A stretch of 64,000 bases of DNA from Bog-473 sp963809825 (GCA_963809825.1 CAWELJ010000002.1:248001-312000), one strand, 5' to 3'. Positions 18,071 through 26,796 are shown, numbered from the stretch's first letter. Translations and numbers: made by a program. The notes: generated from the sequence alone by a model not told the origin.

Positions 18071-18555
18071 AGCTGCACGATCTGGCGCCTCCCAAGGGCG
18101 CGACCAAGGCCAAGCGCCGGGTCGGGCGCGGCACCGGTGGCAAGGGCCACAAGACGGCCGGCCGCGGGACCAAGGGGCAGAAGGCCCGCAACACCATGCC
18201 GGCCGGCTTCGAGGGCGGCCAGCTCCCCCTCATGCAGCGCATCCCCAAGCTGAAGGGATTCACCAACCCATTCCGGGTCGAGTACACCCCGGTCAACCTG
18301 GCCGCGCTCGACGCGCTGGGAGCGGACGAGGTCACCGTCCAGAGCCTGGTGGAGGCCGGTCTGGTGCGGCCCAAGGCGCTCGTCAAGATCCTCGGCCAGG
18401 GCTCGCTCACCCGGCCCGTCCGGGTGTCGGCGCACGCATTCTCCAAGGCGGCCGAGTCTGCGATCACCGCCGCCGGGGGTAGCGTCGAGCGGGTGCCGCT
18501 GCCCTACGCCCAGGGGCGCCCGCCCGCATCGGGCAACGCCCTGATGAACCGCTAG
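18067..18555 (+). CDS. rplO: 50S ribosomal protein L15
   Basis: Late-assembly large-subunit protein, 162 aa. GTG at 18067 gives (V)KLHDLAPPKGATKAKRRVGRG, the expected N terminus; longer in-frame extensions would lie inside rpsE and rpmD. FEGGQLPLMQRIPKLKGF is typical. secY follows after 34 bp. Confidence 0.97.
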   Translation: MKLHDLAPPKGATKAKRRVGRGTGGKGHKTAGRGTKGQKARNTMPAGFEGGQLPLMQRIPKLKGFTNPFRVEYTPVNLAALDALGADEVTVQSLVEAGLVRPKALVKILGQGSLTRPVRVSAHAFSKAAESAITAAGGSVERVPLPYAQGRPPASGNALMNR

Positions 18556-18589
18556 TGACCACACCGGGACTCCACTGAGAGGAAGGGCC

Positions 18590-19876
18590 ATGCTCTCCCG
18601 GCTCGCCAACATCTTCAGGGTCCCCGACCTTCGCAACAAGGTCGTCTTCACGCTGGCCGTGATCGCCCTGTACCAGATCGGTGCCAACGTCCCCGTGCCC
18701 GGGGTCAACTGGGCGCGCCTGCAGGGTCTCGAGAGCCAGGCCTCCGCGTCGGGCGTGCTCGGCTTCCTGAACCTCTTCAGCGGCGGCGCCCTGGTGCGCC
18801 TCGCCGTCTTCGGCCTGGGCGTCATGCCCTACATCACCAGCTCCATCATCATTCAGCTGCTCTCGACCGTGATCCCCAAGCTCGAGGAGTGGCGGGACCA
18901 GGGCGCCGTCGGCCAGAAAAAGATCACCCAGACCACGCGCTACCTCACCGTGGCGCTGGCCGTCATGCAGTCCTCGGGCCTGGTCTACGCCTTCCACGGC
19001 CACGACTCCGCCCTGCTCGGGACGAGCGTCGACCTGATCCCCAGCTTCAACTGGCCCCTCGCCCTGTTCATGGTGCTGATCCTCACCGCCGGCACCGCCT
19101 TCGTCATGTGGCTGGCCGAGCTCATCACCCAGCGCGGCATCGGCCAGGGGATGTCCATCCTGATCTTCGCCAACGTGGTGGCGGCCATCCCCACCGGGTT
19201 CAAGGCGATCTACGAGGAGGGGGGCAAGACGAAATTCGGGATCATCATCCTCGTCTCGTTGGTCCTGCTCGTGTTCATCGTCTTCATGGACCAGGGCCAG
19301 CGCCGTATCCCCGTGACGTTCGCCCGCCGGGTCGTGGGGCGGCGGATGTACGGCGGCAGCTCCACCTACATCCCCTTGAAGGTGAACCAGTCCGGCGTGA
19401 TCCCCATCATCTTCGCCAGCTCCGTGCTCTACATCCCGGTTCTGCTGTCCAACGTCATCCCGTGGAATTGGTTCCAGAATTTCGTGCGGAACAGCCTGAC
19501 GCCGACGAGCTTCTTCTACATCGCGGCGTACTTCCTGCTGATCGTGATGTTCACGTTCTTCTACGTGTACGTCGCCTTCGACCCGCACCAGCAGGCCGAC
19601 CTGATCCGCAAGCAGGGCGGTTTCGTCCCGGGCATCCGGCCCGGGCCGCCCACCGAGCGCTACTTCGCCCACATCCTCAGCCGGATCACCGTCGTCGGCG
19701 CCTTCTTCCTGGGCTCGGTCGCCGTCGTGCCCTCGCTCCTCATGGCGCTCTGGCACCTCAACCGCTTCCCCTTCTACGGCACCACCCTCCTGATCTCGGT
19801 CGGTGTCGCCCTCGAGACCATGCGCCAGATCGACAGCCAGCTCATGATGCGCAACTACGAGGGCTTCCTCAAGTAG
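18590..19876 (+). CDS. secY: Preprotein translocase channel subunit SecY
   Basis: Central pore of the Sec translocon, 428 aa, ten predicted membrane spans. The plug region, GVMPYITSSIIIQLL in TM2 and the cytoplasmic loop EQGQRRIPV-like MDQGQRRIPVTFARR are present, as is RMYGGSSTYIPLKVNQSGVIPIIFA. GAGGAAGG precedes the ATG. Adk follows after 6 bp. Confidence 0.98.
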   Translation: MLSRLANIFRVPDLRNKVVFTLAVIALYQIGANVPVPGVNWARLQGLESQASASGVLGFLNLFSGGALVRLAVFGLGVMPYITSSIIIQLLSTVIPKLEEWRDQGAVGQKKITQTTRYLTVALAVMQSSGLVYAFHGHDSALLGTSVDLIPSFNWPLALFMVLILTAGTAFVMWLAELITQRGIGQGMSILIFANVVAAIPTGFKAIYEEGGKTKFGIIILVSLVLLVFIVFMDQGQRRIPVTFARRVVGRRMYGGSSTYIPLKVNQSGVIPIIFASSVLYIPVLLSNVIPWNWFQNFVRNSLTPTSFFYIAAYFLLIVMFTFFYVYVAFDPHQQADLIRKQGGFVPGIRPGPPTERYFAHILSRITVVGAFFLGSVAVVPSLLMALWHLNRFPFYGTTLLISVGVALETMRQIDSQLMMRNYEGFLK

Positions 19877-19882
19877 GCGCTT

Positions 19883-20566
19883 GTGATCCCCGGGGTCAGG
19901 CTCGTGGTCCTCGGCAAGCAGGGGGCCGGCAAGGGGACGCAGTGCGTCCGCCTCTCGCACCACTACGTCGTGCCGCACGTCTCCACCGGGGACATGCTGC
20001 GCAGCGAGGTGAAGTCGCGCTCGGGGATCGGGCAGCGGGCCGCATCCCTCATGGAGCAGGGTGAGCTGATCCCCGACGAGCTGGTCATGGAGATGGTCGG
20101 TGGACGGCTGTCCGAGCGCGACACGACCGGGCGCGGCTTCGTGCTCGACGGCTGCCCGCGCACGACGGGACAGGCCGAGACGCTCGAGAAGATCGTCGAG
20201 CCTTTCGGCCTCGACCTGGTGATCGACCTCCAGGTGCCGACGACACTGGTCATGAAGCGGCTCGCCTCGCGGCGTGTCTGCGTGGACTGCGGCGCCAACT
20301 ACTCCACGGCCGCCCCGCCCCTGGTGAACTGGACCTGCGACGTGTGCGGCGGCGAGGTCATCCAGCGCGAGGACGACACCGAGGAGGCGATCGGGCGCAG
20401 GCTCAACCTGTACGAGGAGGAGACCGCCCCGCTGCTCCACTGGTACAAGGAGCGGAGCCTGCTGGCCGAGATCAACGGCACCGGGTCCCCCGACGCCGTC
20501 ACCCGGCGCGTGGTGGCCGCCATCGACAGCCTGCGCCAGCAGCAGAAGGACCGCACCACCCCATGA
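19883..20566 (+). CDS. adk: Adenylate kinase, zinc-lid type
   Basis: Converts ATP + AMP to 2 ADP, 227 aa. The GTG start gives (V)IPGVRLVVLGKQGAGKGTQ with the P-loop. The LID domain carries Cys133, Cys136, Cys152 and Cys155, a structural zinc site seen in many Gram-positive and deep-branching enzymes. DGCPRTTGQAETL is the AMP-binding region. The stop overlaps the map ATG. Confidence 0.97.
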   Translation: MIPGVRLVVLGKQGAGKGTQCVRLSHHYVVPHVSTGDMLRSEVKSRSGIGQRAASLMEQGELIPDELVMEMVGGRLSERDTTGRGFVLDGCPRTTGQAETLEKIVEPFGLDLVIDLQVPTTLVMKRLASRRVCVDCGANYSTAAPPLVNWTCDVCGGEVIQREDDTEEAIGRRLNLYEEETAPLLHWYKERSLLAEINGTGSPDAVTRRVVAAIDSLRQQQKDRTTP

Positions 20567-21303
20567 GGCGCAACGACGCAGAGCTGGAAAAGATGCGCCG
20601 CGCCGGCAAGGTCGTGGCCGAGATGCACGAGGCGACCCGGGCCGCCGCCAAGCCGGGCGTGACCACCCTGGAGCTCGACCAGCTCGCCCGCGACGTTCTC
20701 GATCGCCGCGGGGCGACGTCGAACTTCCTCGGCTACCACGGCTTCCCGGCCGTGATCTGCACCTCGCCCAATTCGATGATCGTGCACGGGATCCCCGGCG
20801 GCTACGTGCTCGAGGAGGGCGACATCCTCTCCATCGACTGCGGGGCGATCATCGAGGGCTACCACGGCGACGCCGCCTTCACGATGGGCATCGGGACGAT
20901 CTCGCCGGAGGCCCGGAAGCTGCTCGAGGTGACCGAGCGCAGCCTGTGGGCCGGGATCGAGCAGCTCGTGAAGGGCAACGCCCTCCACGAGGTGGGCCGG
21001 GCGGTCCAGCAGGTGGCCGAGGCGGCCGGGTTCGGCGTCGTCCGGGAGTACGTGGGCCACGCCATCGGGACCGCCATGCACGAGCAGCCCCAGGTGCCGA
21101 ACTACTGGCCGGGCACCCGGGGGCCGACCATCAAGACGGGCAACGTCTTCGCCATCGAGCCCATGGTCAACGTGGGCTCGCCCGAGACCGTGCTCCTCGA
21201 CGACGGGTGGAGCGTGGTGACGGCCGACGGGAGCCTCTCGGCCCATTTCGAGCACACCATCGCCGTGACCCCCGACGGACCCGAGGTGTTCACCGTCCCC
21301 TGA
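20563..21303 (+). CDS. map: Methionine aminopeptidase type I
   Basis: Removes the N-terminal Met from new proteins, 246 aa. Metal ligands appear in SIDCGAIIEGYHGDAAFT (Asp, Asp), GHAIGTAMHE (His), FAIEPMVN (Glu) and FEHTIAVT (Glu), and the substrate His is in YHGFPAVICTSPN. ATG at 20563 overlaps the adk stop. A GC-rich hairpin downstream separates it from infA. Confidence 0.97.
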   Translation: MRRNDAELEKMRRAGKVVAEMHEATRAAAKPGVTTLELDQLARDVLDRRGATSNFLGYHGFPAVICTSPNSMIVHGIPGGYVLEEGDILSIDCGAIIEGYHGDAAFTMGIGTISPEARKLLEVTERSLWAGIEQLVKGNALHEVGRAVQQVAEAAGFGVVREYVGHAIGTAMHEQPQVPNYWPGTRGPTIKTGNVFAIEPMVNVGSPETVLLDDGWSVVTADGSLSAHFEHTIAVTPDGPEVFTVP

Positions 21304-21318
21304 GGCAGGCCCCGGGGG

Positions 21319-21356
21319 GTGGGGGAGGGGCCGGGACCCCGATCCGGCCCTCCCAC
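21319..21356 (+). terminator. Hairpin after map (putative terminator)
   Basis: GGGCCGG (21328-21334) pairs with CCGGCCC (21344-21350) around a 9-nt loop. Outer GTGGG/CCCAC bases extend the stem with bulges. No T tract follows, but the position, after map and about 45 bp before the infA -10 element, fits partial termination at the end of the spc set. Confidence 0.4.
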
Positions 21357-21400
21357 CAGCCAGAACCCGGCCTCGGGCTGGATTTCGCCGGCGGATGCGG

Positions 21401-21406
21401 TAGACT
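21401..21406 (+). promoter_or_regulatory. Candidate -10 element for the infA-rpmJ-rpsM-rpsK-rpsD-rpoA-rplQ unit
   Basis: TAGACT is a good actinobacterial -10 hexamer standing out in GC-rich DNA. No convincing -35 lies 16-18 bp upstream (best is CTGGAT at 21378). A start near 21413 would give a ~130-nt leader before infA. Confidence 0.4.
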
Positions 21407-21428
21407 TATCTGCTGGCTCTGGGCCCCC

Positions 21429-21450
21429 GTCCGTCCCCCCGGGGACGGAC
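21429..21450 (+). ncRNA. Leader hairpin upstream of infA
   Basis: GTCCGTCCC (21429-21437) and GGGACGGAC (21442-21450) form a perfect nine-pair stem with a four-base loop, about 16 nt after the predicted transcript start and 95 nt before infA. Its role is unknown; it could protect the 5' end or serve in feedback control. Confidence 0.35.
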
Positions 21451-21544
21451 TTCCCCTCGGCCACGCCCGATTCCGCCCCGTTCCGGCCTCGCGCCAGCGG
21501 TGCGCTCGGGGCAGCACATCAGAACGCAACCAGGAGAGAGTCAC

Positions 21545-21769
21545 CTGCCCAAGCCCAAGGAAGATGCCATCGTGCTCGAAGGCACGGTGGTCGAGCCACT
21601 GCCCAATGCCATGTTCCGCGTCGAGTTGGAGAACGGACACAAGGTGCTGGCGCACAGCTCGGGGAAGATGCGGATGCACCGCATCCGCATCCTGCCGGGG
21701 GACAAGGTGCAGGTGGAGATCACTCCGTACGACCTCAACCGGGGTCGGATCACCTATCGGTACAAGTAG
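21545..21769 (+). CDS. infA: Translation initiation factor IF-1 (apparent CTG start)
   Basis: Binds the 30S A site during initiation. From CTG at 21545 the product is 74 aa, the family length (72-73), opening (M)PKPKEDAIVLEGTVVEPLPN and ending RGRITYRYK. AGGAGAG (21532-21538) lies six bases upstream of this CTG. The nearest in-frame GTG, at 21500, would add 15 residues unlike any IF-1 and lacks a Shine-Dalgarno. rpmJ follows after 13 bp. Confidence 0.93.
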   Translation: MPKPKEDAIVLEGTVVEPLPNAMFRVELENGHKVLAHSSGKMRMHRIRILPGDKVQVEITPYDLNRGRITYRYK

Positions 21770-21782
21770 GACGGGGAGTCAA

Positions 21783-21896
21783 GTGAAGGTTCGGCCGAGC
21801 GTGAAGCCGATCTGTGAGAAGTGCAAGGTCATCCGGCGCCGCGGCGTGGTGCGGGTGATCTGTGACAACCCGCGCCACAAGCAGCGGCAGGGCTAG
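21783..21896 (+). CDS. rpmJ: 50S ribosomal protein L36
   Basis: Smallest large-subunit protein, 37 aa, from a GTG at 21783. Zinc ligands Cys11, Cys14, Cys27 and His32 are all present, so this is the zinc form. GGGGAG lies just before the start. It sits between infA and rpsM, the standard position. Confidence 0.96.
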   Translation: MKVRPSVKPICEKCKVIRRRGVVRVICDNPRHKQRQG

Positions 21897-21912
21897 GGAG
21901 AGGAACCGGCAC

Positions 21913-22290
21913 ATGGCCCGAATTTCAGGGGTGGACATCCCGCGCGAGAAGCGGCTCGAGATCTCGCTGACCTACATCTACGGCATCGGCCCGACGCTGT
22001 CGTCGCAGATCTGCGAGGCGGTCGACGTGAACCCCTCGACGCGCGTACGCGACCTCACCGACGAGGAGGTGGCCAAGCTCCGCACCTACGTCGACGCCAA
22101 CTTCCGGGTCGAGGGTGATCTGCGCCGAGACGTCTCCCAGGACATCAAGCGCAAGATGGAGATCAACTGCTACCAGGGCGTGCGCCACCGCAAGGGCCTG
22201 CCGGTCCACGGCCAGCGCACCCACACCAACGCCCGCACCCGCAAGGGCCCCAAGAAGACGGTGGCCGGGAAGAAGAAGGTGAAGAAGTAG
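21913..22290 (+). CDS. rpsM: 30S ribosomal protein S13
   Basis: Head protein contacting P-site tRNA and forming intersubunit bridges, 125 aa. The ATG at 21913 gives MARISGVDIPREKR, the usual N terminus, with AGGGAGAGG upstream. RHRKGLPVHGQRTHTNARTRKG near the end is diagnostic. The stop overlaps the rpsK GTG. Confidence 0.98.
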   Translation: MARISGVDIPREKRLEISLTYIYGIGPTLSSQICEAVDVNPSTRVRDLTDEEVAKLRTYVDANFRVEGDLRRDVSQDIKRKMEINCYQGVRHRKGLPVHGQRTHTNARTRKGPKKTVAGKKKVKK

Positions 22291-22691
22291 TGGCCAAGCC
22301 CACGAAGCCCGGTGCCCGGCGCCCGCGCCGCAAGGAGCGCAAGAACGTCGCCTACGGCGTCGCGCACATCAAGAGCTCGTTCAACAACACGATCGTCTCC
22401 ATCGCCGACCCGGAGGGCAACGTGCTCGCCTGGGCCTCGGCCGGCAACGTCGGGTTCAAGGGCTCGCGCAAGTCGACTCCCTTCGCCGCCCAGCTGGCCG
22501 CCGAGGCCTGTGCCAAGCGCGCCATGGAGCACGGCGTCCGCAAGGTCGACGTCCTCGTACGCGGGCCCGGCTCGGGCCGCGAGACCGCCATCCGCTCGCT
22601 CGCCGCGGTCGGTATCGAGGTCGTCGGCATCAAGGACGTCACCCCGATCCCGCACAACGGCTGCCGCCCCAAGAAGCGCCGCCGGGTCTAG
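22290..22691 (+). CDS. rpsK: 30S ribosomal protein S11
   Basis: Platform protein that helps form the mRNA exit channel, 133 aa. GVAHIKSSFNNTIVSI and the C-terminal DVTPIPHNGCRPKKRRRV (with the NG site that forms isoaspartate in some species) are typical. GTG start overlapping the rpsM stop. Confidence 0.98.
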   Translation: MAKPTKPGARRPRRKERKNVAYGVAHIKSSFNNTIVSIADPEGNVLAWASAGNVGFKGSRKSTPFAAQLAAEACAKRAMEHGVRKVDVLVRGPGSGRETAIRSLAAVGIEVVGIKDVTPIPHNGCRPKKRRRV

Positions 22692-22734
22692 GCCCCACGG
22701 ACGAGAAGACACAGAGGAAGAGGAACCACACCCC

Positions 22735-23382
22735 ATGGCTCGATACACCGGTCCCGTCTGCCGCCTCTGCCGGCGCGAGCGGACCAAGCTGTTCTTGAAG
22801 GGCGAGCGCTGCTACTCGCTGAAGTGCCCGGTCTCCGAGGCGGTCACCGACCGTCACAGCCGCGCCTACCCGCCCGGCGAGCACGGTCGCGACCGCATGC
22901 GCCAGGGCTCCGAGTACCTGTCCCAGCTGCGCGAGAAGCAGAAGGCGCGCCGCATTTACGGGATCTTGGAGAAGCAGTTCCGCAACATGTACGAGGAGGC
23001 CAACCGGCAGCCCGGCATCACTGGTGAGAACCTGCTGCGCAACCTCGAGCTCCGTCTCGACAACGTGGTCTTCCGGGCCGGCTGGGGCGCCAGCCGGCGC
23101 CAGGCCCGCCAGTTCGTGCGCCACGGCCACGTCCAGGTCAACGGCAAGCGCGTCACGATCCCCAGCTACCGGGTCCGCAAGGGCGACAAGGTCGTGCTGC
23201 GCGAGGCCACCCGGGGGAACTTCCTCGTCCGCCGGAACATGGACACCCTGGAGCGCCAGACCCCGGCCTGGCTCGAGACCGGCGACGCCGGCTTCTCGGT
23301 GGCCATCCTCAACCCACCGCTGCGAGAGCACATCGACGAGCCGCTGCAGGAGCAGTTGATCGTCGAGCTCTACTCGAAGTAG
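22735..23382 (+). CDS. rpsD: 30S ribosomal protein S4, zinc (C+) form
   Basis: 16S rRNA 5'-domain nucleator, 215 aa. Cys9, Cys12, Cys26 and Cys31 form the N-terminal zinc knuckle of the C+ type; well-known actinobacterial S4 such as that of mycobacteria lacks these. The S4 RNA-binding domain (ASRRQARQFVRHGHVQVNGK) is intact. GAGGAAGAGGAA precedes the ATG. Confidence 0.97.
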   Translation: MARYTGPVCRLCRRERTKLFLKGERCYSLKCPVSEAVTDRHSRAYPPGEHGRDRMRQGSEYLSQLREKQKARRIYGILEKQFRNMYEEANRQPGITGENLLRNLELRLDNVVFRAGWGASRRQARQFVRHGHVQVNGKRVTIPSYRVRKGDKVVLREATRGNFLVRRNMDTLERQTPAWLETGDAGFSVAILNPPLREHIDEPLQEQLIVELYSK

Positions 23383-23410
23383 CCCCGTCCCCAGCAACAG
23401 GAGCCCCACC

Positions 23411-24349
23411 ATGCTGATCTTCCAACGCCCGACCGTCGAAGTCCTCGACGAGGAGCAGAACAACCGCCAGCGCTTCGCCGTCGGCCCGCTCGACCCCGGT
23501 TTCGGCACGACCCTCGGCAACTCGCTGCGCCGCACGCTGCTGTCGTCCATCCCGGGCGGTGCGGTCACCCAGCTGCGCTTCGACGAGGCGCTGCACGAGT
23601 TCACGACGCTGCCCGGCGTCAAGGAGGACGTCACCGACATCATCCTCAACCTCAAGGACCTTCTGGTCCGGGTCAACTCGGACGAGCCGGTGACGCTGCG
23701 CCTCGACGTGCGCGGCCCGGCCGACGCCACCGCTGCGGACCTGCAGCTGACGCCCGACGTCGAGGTGCTCAACCCCGACCTGCACATCGCGTCCATCAAC
23801 GCCAAGGGCCGCCTGGCCGTCGACGTGACGGTGGAGCGCGGGCGGGGCTACGCCTCGGCCGACAAGAACAAGCGCTCGACGACCATCGGCGTCATCCCGA
23901 TCGACTCCATCTTCTCGCCGGTGCACCGGGTGACCTTCGACATCGAGCCGGTGCGGGTGGAGCAGTCGACCAACTACGACCGCCTGGTCCTCGACATCGA
24001 GACCGACGGGACCATCTACCCGCGCGAGGCGCTGGCCTCGGCCGGCGCCACCCTGCGCAACCTGGTCTCGCTCGTCGCCGACCTCGAGGATGCGCCGCAG
24101 GGGCTCGAGCCGGGCGACGTCGGGACGACGAGCAGCGGTTCGCCCGACCTCGACCTTCGCATCGAGGAGCTCGACCTGTCCGAGCGGCCCCGCAACTGCC
24201 TCAAGCGGGCCCAGATCAACACGATCGGCGAGCTGGTCGAGCGCACCATGGAGGACCTCCTCGCCATCACCAACTTCGGCCAGAAGTCGGCCGACGAGGT
24301 CGTCCAGCGCCTCGACGAGCGCGGCCTGTCGCTGCGCACGAGGGACTGA
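23411..24349 (+). CDS. rpoA: RNA polymerase alpha subunit
   Basis: Assembly scaffold and activator target of RNA polymerase, 312 aa. The N-terminal domain has FGTTLGNSLRRTLLSSIPG and spans ~1-225. A short linker (TTSSGSPD) leads to the C-terminal domain, with ELDLSERPRNCLKRAQINTIGELVER and ITNFGQKSADEVVQRL. CAGGAG precedes the ATG. rplQ follows after 5 bp. Confidence 0.98.
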   Translation: MLIFQRPTVEVLDEEQNNRQRFAVGPLDPGFGTTLGNSLRRTLLSSIPGGAVTQLRFDEALHEFTTLPGVKEDVTDIILNLKDLLVRVNSDEPVTLRLDVRGPADATAADLQLTPDVEVLNPDLHIASINAKGRLAVDVTVERGRGYASADKNKRSTTIGVIPIDSIFSPVHRVTFDIEPVRVEQSTNYDRLVLDIETDGTIYPREALASAGATLRNLVSLVADLEDAPQGLEPGDVGTTSSGSPDLDLRIEELDLSERPRNCLKRAQINTIGELVERTMEDLLAITNFGQKSADEVVQRLDERGLSLRTRD

Positions 24350-24354
24350 CCGGC

Positions 24355-24708
24355 ATGCAGGCAACCCCCAGACGCGGCCGCCGGATGGGTGGCTCCGCCG
24401 CGCACCAGAAGGCGATGTTGGGCAACCTGGTCGCCTCGCTGATCGCGGCCGAGTCCATCGTCACCACGGAGGCCAAGGCGAAGGCGCTGCGCCCGGTGGC
24501 GGAGAAGTGCGTGACCGCGGCGCGCAAGGGTGGCGTGGCCCAGCACCGCCACGTCGTCGCGCTGATCCGGGACAAGGACATGACCCACAAGCTCTTCGAG
24601 GAGATCGGGCCCCGCTACGCGGACCGCCCCGGGGGCTACACCCGCATCCTCAAGCTGGGCCCGCGCCCGGGTGACAACGCGCCGATGGCGCGGATCGAGT
24701 TCGTCTAG
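24355..24708 (+). CDS. rplQ: 50S ribosomal protein L17
   Basis: Large-subunit protein near the tunnel exit, 117 aa. RRGRRMGGSAAHQKAMLGNLVASLI and TTEAKAKALRPVAEK are diagnostic. Last ribosomal gene of the alpha unit; truA starts 2 bp later. Confidence 0.97.
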   Translation: MQATPRRGRRMGGSAAHQKAMLGNLVASLIAAESIVTTEAKAKALRPVAEKCVTAARKGGVAQHRHVVALIRDKDMTHKLFEEIGPRYADRPGGYTRILKLGPRPGDNAPMARIEFV

Positions 24709-24710
24709 GG

Positions 24711-25591
24711 GTGGAGCAACCCGCCGGCGCTGCCCCGCAGCGCTGGAGGCTCCTGATCGCCTACGACGGTGCGGCCTTCCGGGGCTTCGCCGTCCAACCC
24801 GAGGTCCCGACCGTCGCCGGCGCGCTGCGCCAGGCGCTCGAGCGCACGGCCCGGCTGGGCGAGCCGCCGCCCATCACCTGTGCCGGGCGCACCGACGCCG
24901 GCGTGCACGCCGCGGGCAGGTCGTCCACGTCGACCTGCCGGCGCTCCCCTACGACGGACCCGGCCTGGCCCGGGCGCTCAACCGCCAGCTCGCCCCCTCG
25001 GTGGTGGTGCGCGCGGCCGAGCCGGTCGGCCCCGAGTTCGACGCCCGCCGCTCCGCCACCAGCCGGGCCTACCGCTACCTGATCTGGAACGCCCCCGCGC
25101 CCGACCCCCTGCTCGCCCCCATCGCCTGGCACGTGCGCGACGCCCTGGACCTCGGTTCCATGCGCACCGCCTCCGACGTGCTGCTCGGCACCCATGACTT
25201 CCGGTCGTTCTGCCGGCGCCGGCCGGGGACCGACGTGGCCGAGCCGATCGTGCGCCGGGTGACGCAGGCCCGCTGGAGCGTCGACGAGGGGCCCGAGTCC
25301 GGCGACGCCCGGCGCGGCACCGGCGAGGGGAGGCTGCTGCGCTTCGACGTCGCCGCCGGCTCCTTCTGCCACCAGATGGTCCGCTCCCTGGTGGCCAGCC
25401 TCGTCGAGGTGGGCCGGGGCAGGGAGAACGCGGCCGGACTGATGGAGCGCCTGCGGGCGGCCAGCCGCCACCGGATGGCCGACCCGGCCCCGGCCCGGGG
25501 CCTGTGCCTGGTCTCGGTGGCCTACGACGCGCCCGCCGGCGCGGCCGGCCCGACCGACGCCACGGATGACGGGGAGGACGCGGACGGCTGA
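24711..25591 (+). pseudogene. truA: tRNA pseudouridine(38-40) synthase, single frame break
   Basis: Modifies U38-40 in tRNA anticodon arms. The first part, from GTG 24711, reads (V)EQPAGAAPQRWRLLIAYDGAAFRGF and includes the catalytic Asp in GRTDAGVHA. At 24917 the frame shifts by one base, and the rest (QVVHVDLPALPYDGPGLARALN to the end at 25591) continues in another frame with all family features, including ATSRAYRYLIW, HDFRSFCRR and FCHQMVRSLV. One missing C after GCGGGC repairs it. With no other damage, assembly error or a very recent mutation is more likely than decay. Confidence 0.85.
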
Positions 25592-25605
25592 GCCCTGCGC
25601 CGGCG

Positions 25606-26796
25606 TCAGGCCGAGCGCAGCGCCTCGGCCGGGCTGAGCCGGGCCGCCCGCCAGGCGGGATAGAGCCCGCCGAGCGCGCCCACGGCCAATGCGATGCCCA
25701 CGGCACCGGCCAGGACGCCGGGCGGGACCGAGGTGCCCCAGCCGCGCAGCGCCGCATAGATCGTCACGGTGAGCGCGCCGAGCACCGCGCCCGCCACGGC
25801 GCCGGTGGCCGAGAGGGCCGCGGCCTCGCCGAGGAACTGGAGTCCGACGTGCAGGCGTCGCGCCCCCATGGCGCGGCGCAGGCCGATCTCGCCCCGCCGC
25901 TCCAGGACGCCGATCACCATCACGTTGGCGATCCCGATGCCGCCGACCAGGAGGGCGATGGCGCCCAGCGACAAGAAGAGGCTCTGGAAGGCCGCCGCCG
26001 CCTCCGCGCGCGCCGTCAGCACGTCGGAGGGGTTGGCGACCGCGGCGTCCTGTGGGGCCGCCGGGTCGGCCGTGGCGGCCAGGACGGCTTGGACGGCGCC
26101 CACGCTCGTGGGGTCGGTGCGCACATAGATCTCCGTCGGTGACGCCCGGTGGTGCAGAAGCTGGCGGGCGGCGGGGAAGCCGATCAACGCGGCGCGGTCG
26201 AGCTCGGGCGCCAGCGGGACCGGCTCGAGGATGCCGACGACATCGAATGACTGGTCGGCCAGCCACACCGCGACACTTCCGTCCGCCCGGTCGACGCCGA
26301 GTGCTGTCGCGGCGGCGTGGCCGAGGACGACGGCGGGGAGCCGTGCCGTCGCCGGGTTGAGGAACCGCCCGGCCCAGAGGTGGCCCTGGACCGTGCCCAG
26401 CAGGCCGACGTCCACCGCCTTGACCGTGATGGCCTGGCTGTTCGCACTCGGAATGTCCGCGTTGCGGTAGACCGAATCGCTCAAGTCGGAGGTGGCGGCG
26501 TCGGAGGTGACCGGCCCGATCCTCGCGATCATGGCCGGAGCCCGTGCCGGCAGCGCCGCCGATTGCCCGCTGAAGGCGTTGTTCGGGGACACCGTGAGCA
26601 AGTTCGTGCCGAGCGCATCGATCTGCGCGATCAGTTGCGCCCTGCTGGACGCCGAGATCCCGAGCACCGCCACCAGCGTCGCCACGCCGATGGCCACGCC
26701 CGTCGCCGAGAGGGCGGCCCGCAGCGGCCGGCCGCGCAGTCCGAGCACCGCCAGTCGCCACACATCGGCGCCGCGCAAACGGGAACGGGCCCTCAC
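25606..26796 (-). CDS. ABC transporter permease, MacB/FtsX type
   Basis: Membrane subunit of an export-type ABC system, 396 aa. An N-terminal TM segment (RAALSATGVAIGVATLVAVLG) is followed by a large extracytoplasmic MacB-like domain (residues ~60-260) and three C-terminal spans of FtsX type with MGARRLHVGLQFLGEAAALS. Such proteins work by mechanotransmission with an adaptor rather than by carrying substrate through a channel. Overlaps the ATPase gene by 4 nt; last gene of the operon, convergent with truA 14 bp away. Confidence 0.9.
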   Translation of the reverse strand: MRARSRLRGADVWRLAVLGLRGRPLRAALSATGVAIGVATLVAVLGISASSRAQLIAQIDALGTNLLTVSPNNAFSGQSAALPARAPAMIARIGPVTSDAATSDLSDSVYRNADIPSANSQAITVKAVDVGLLGTVQGHLWAGRFLNPATARLPAVVLGHAAATALGVDRADGSVAVWLADQSFDVVGILEPVPLAPELDRAALIGFPAARQLLHHRASPTEIYVRTDPTSVGAVQAVLAATADPAAPQDAAVANPSDVLTARAEAAAAFQSLFLSLGAIALLVGGIGIANVMVIGVLERRGEIGLRRAMGARRLHVGLQFLGEAAALSATGAVAGAVLGALTVTIYAALRGWGTSVPPGVLAGAVGIALAVGALGGLYPAWRAARLSPAEALRSA

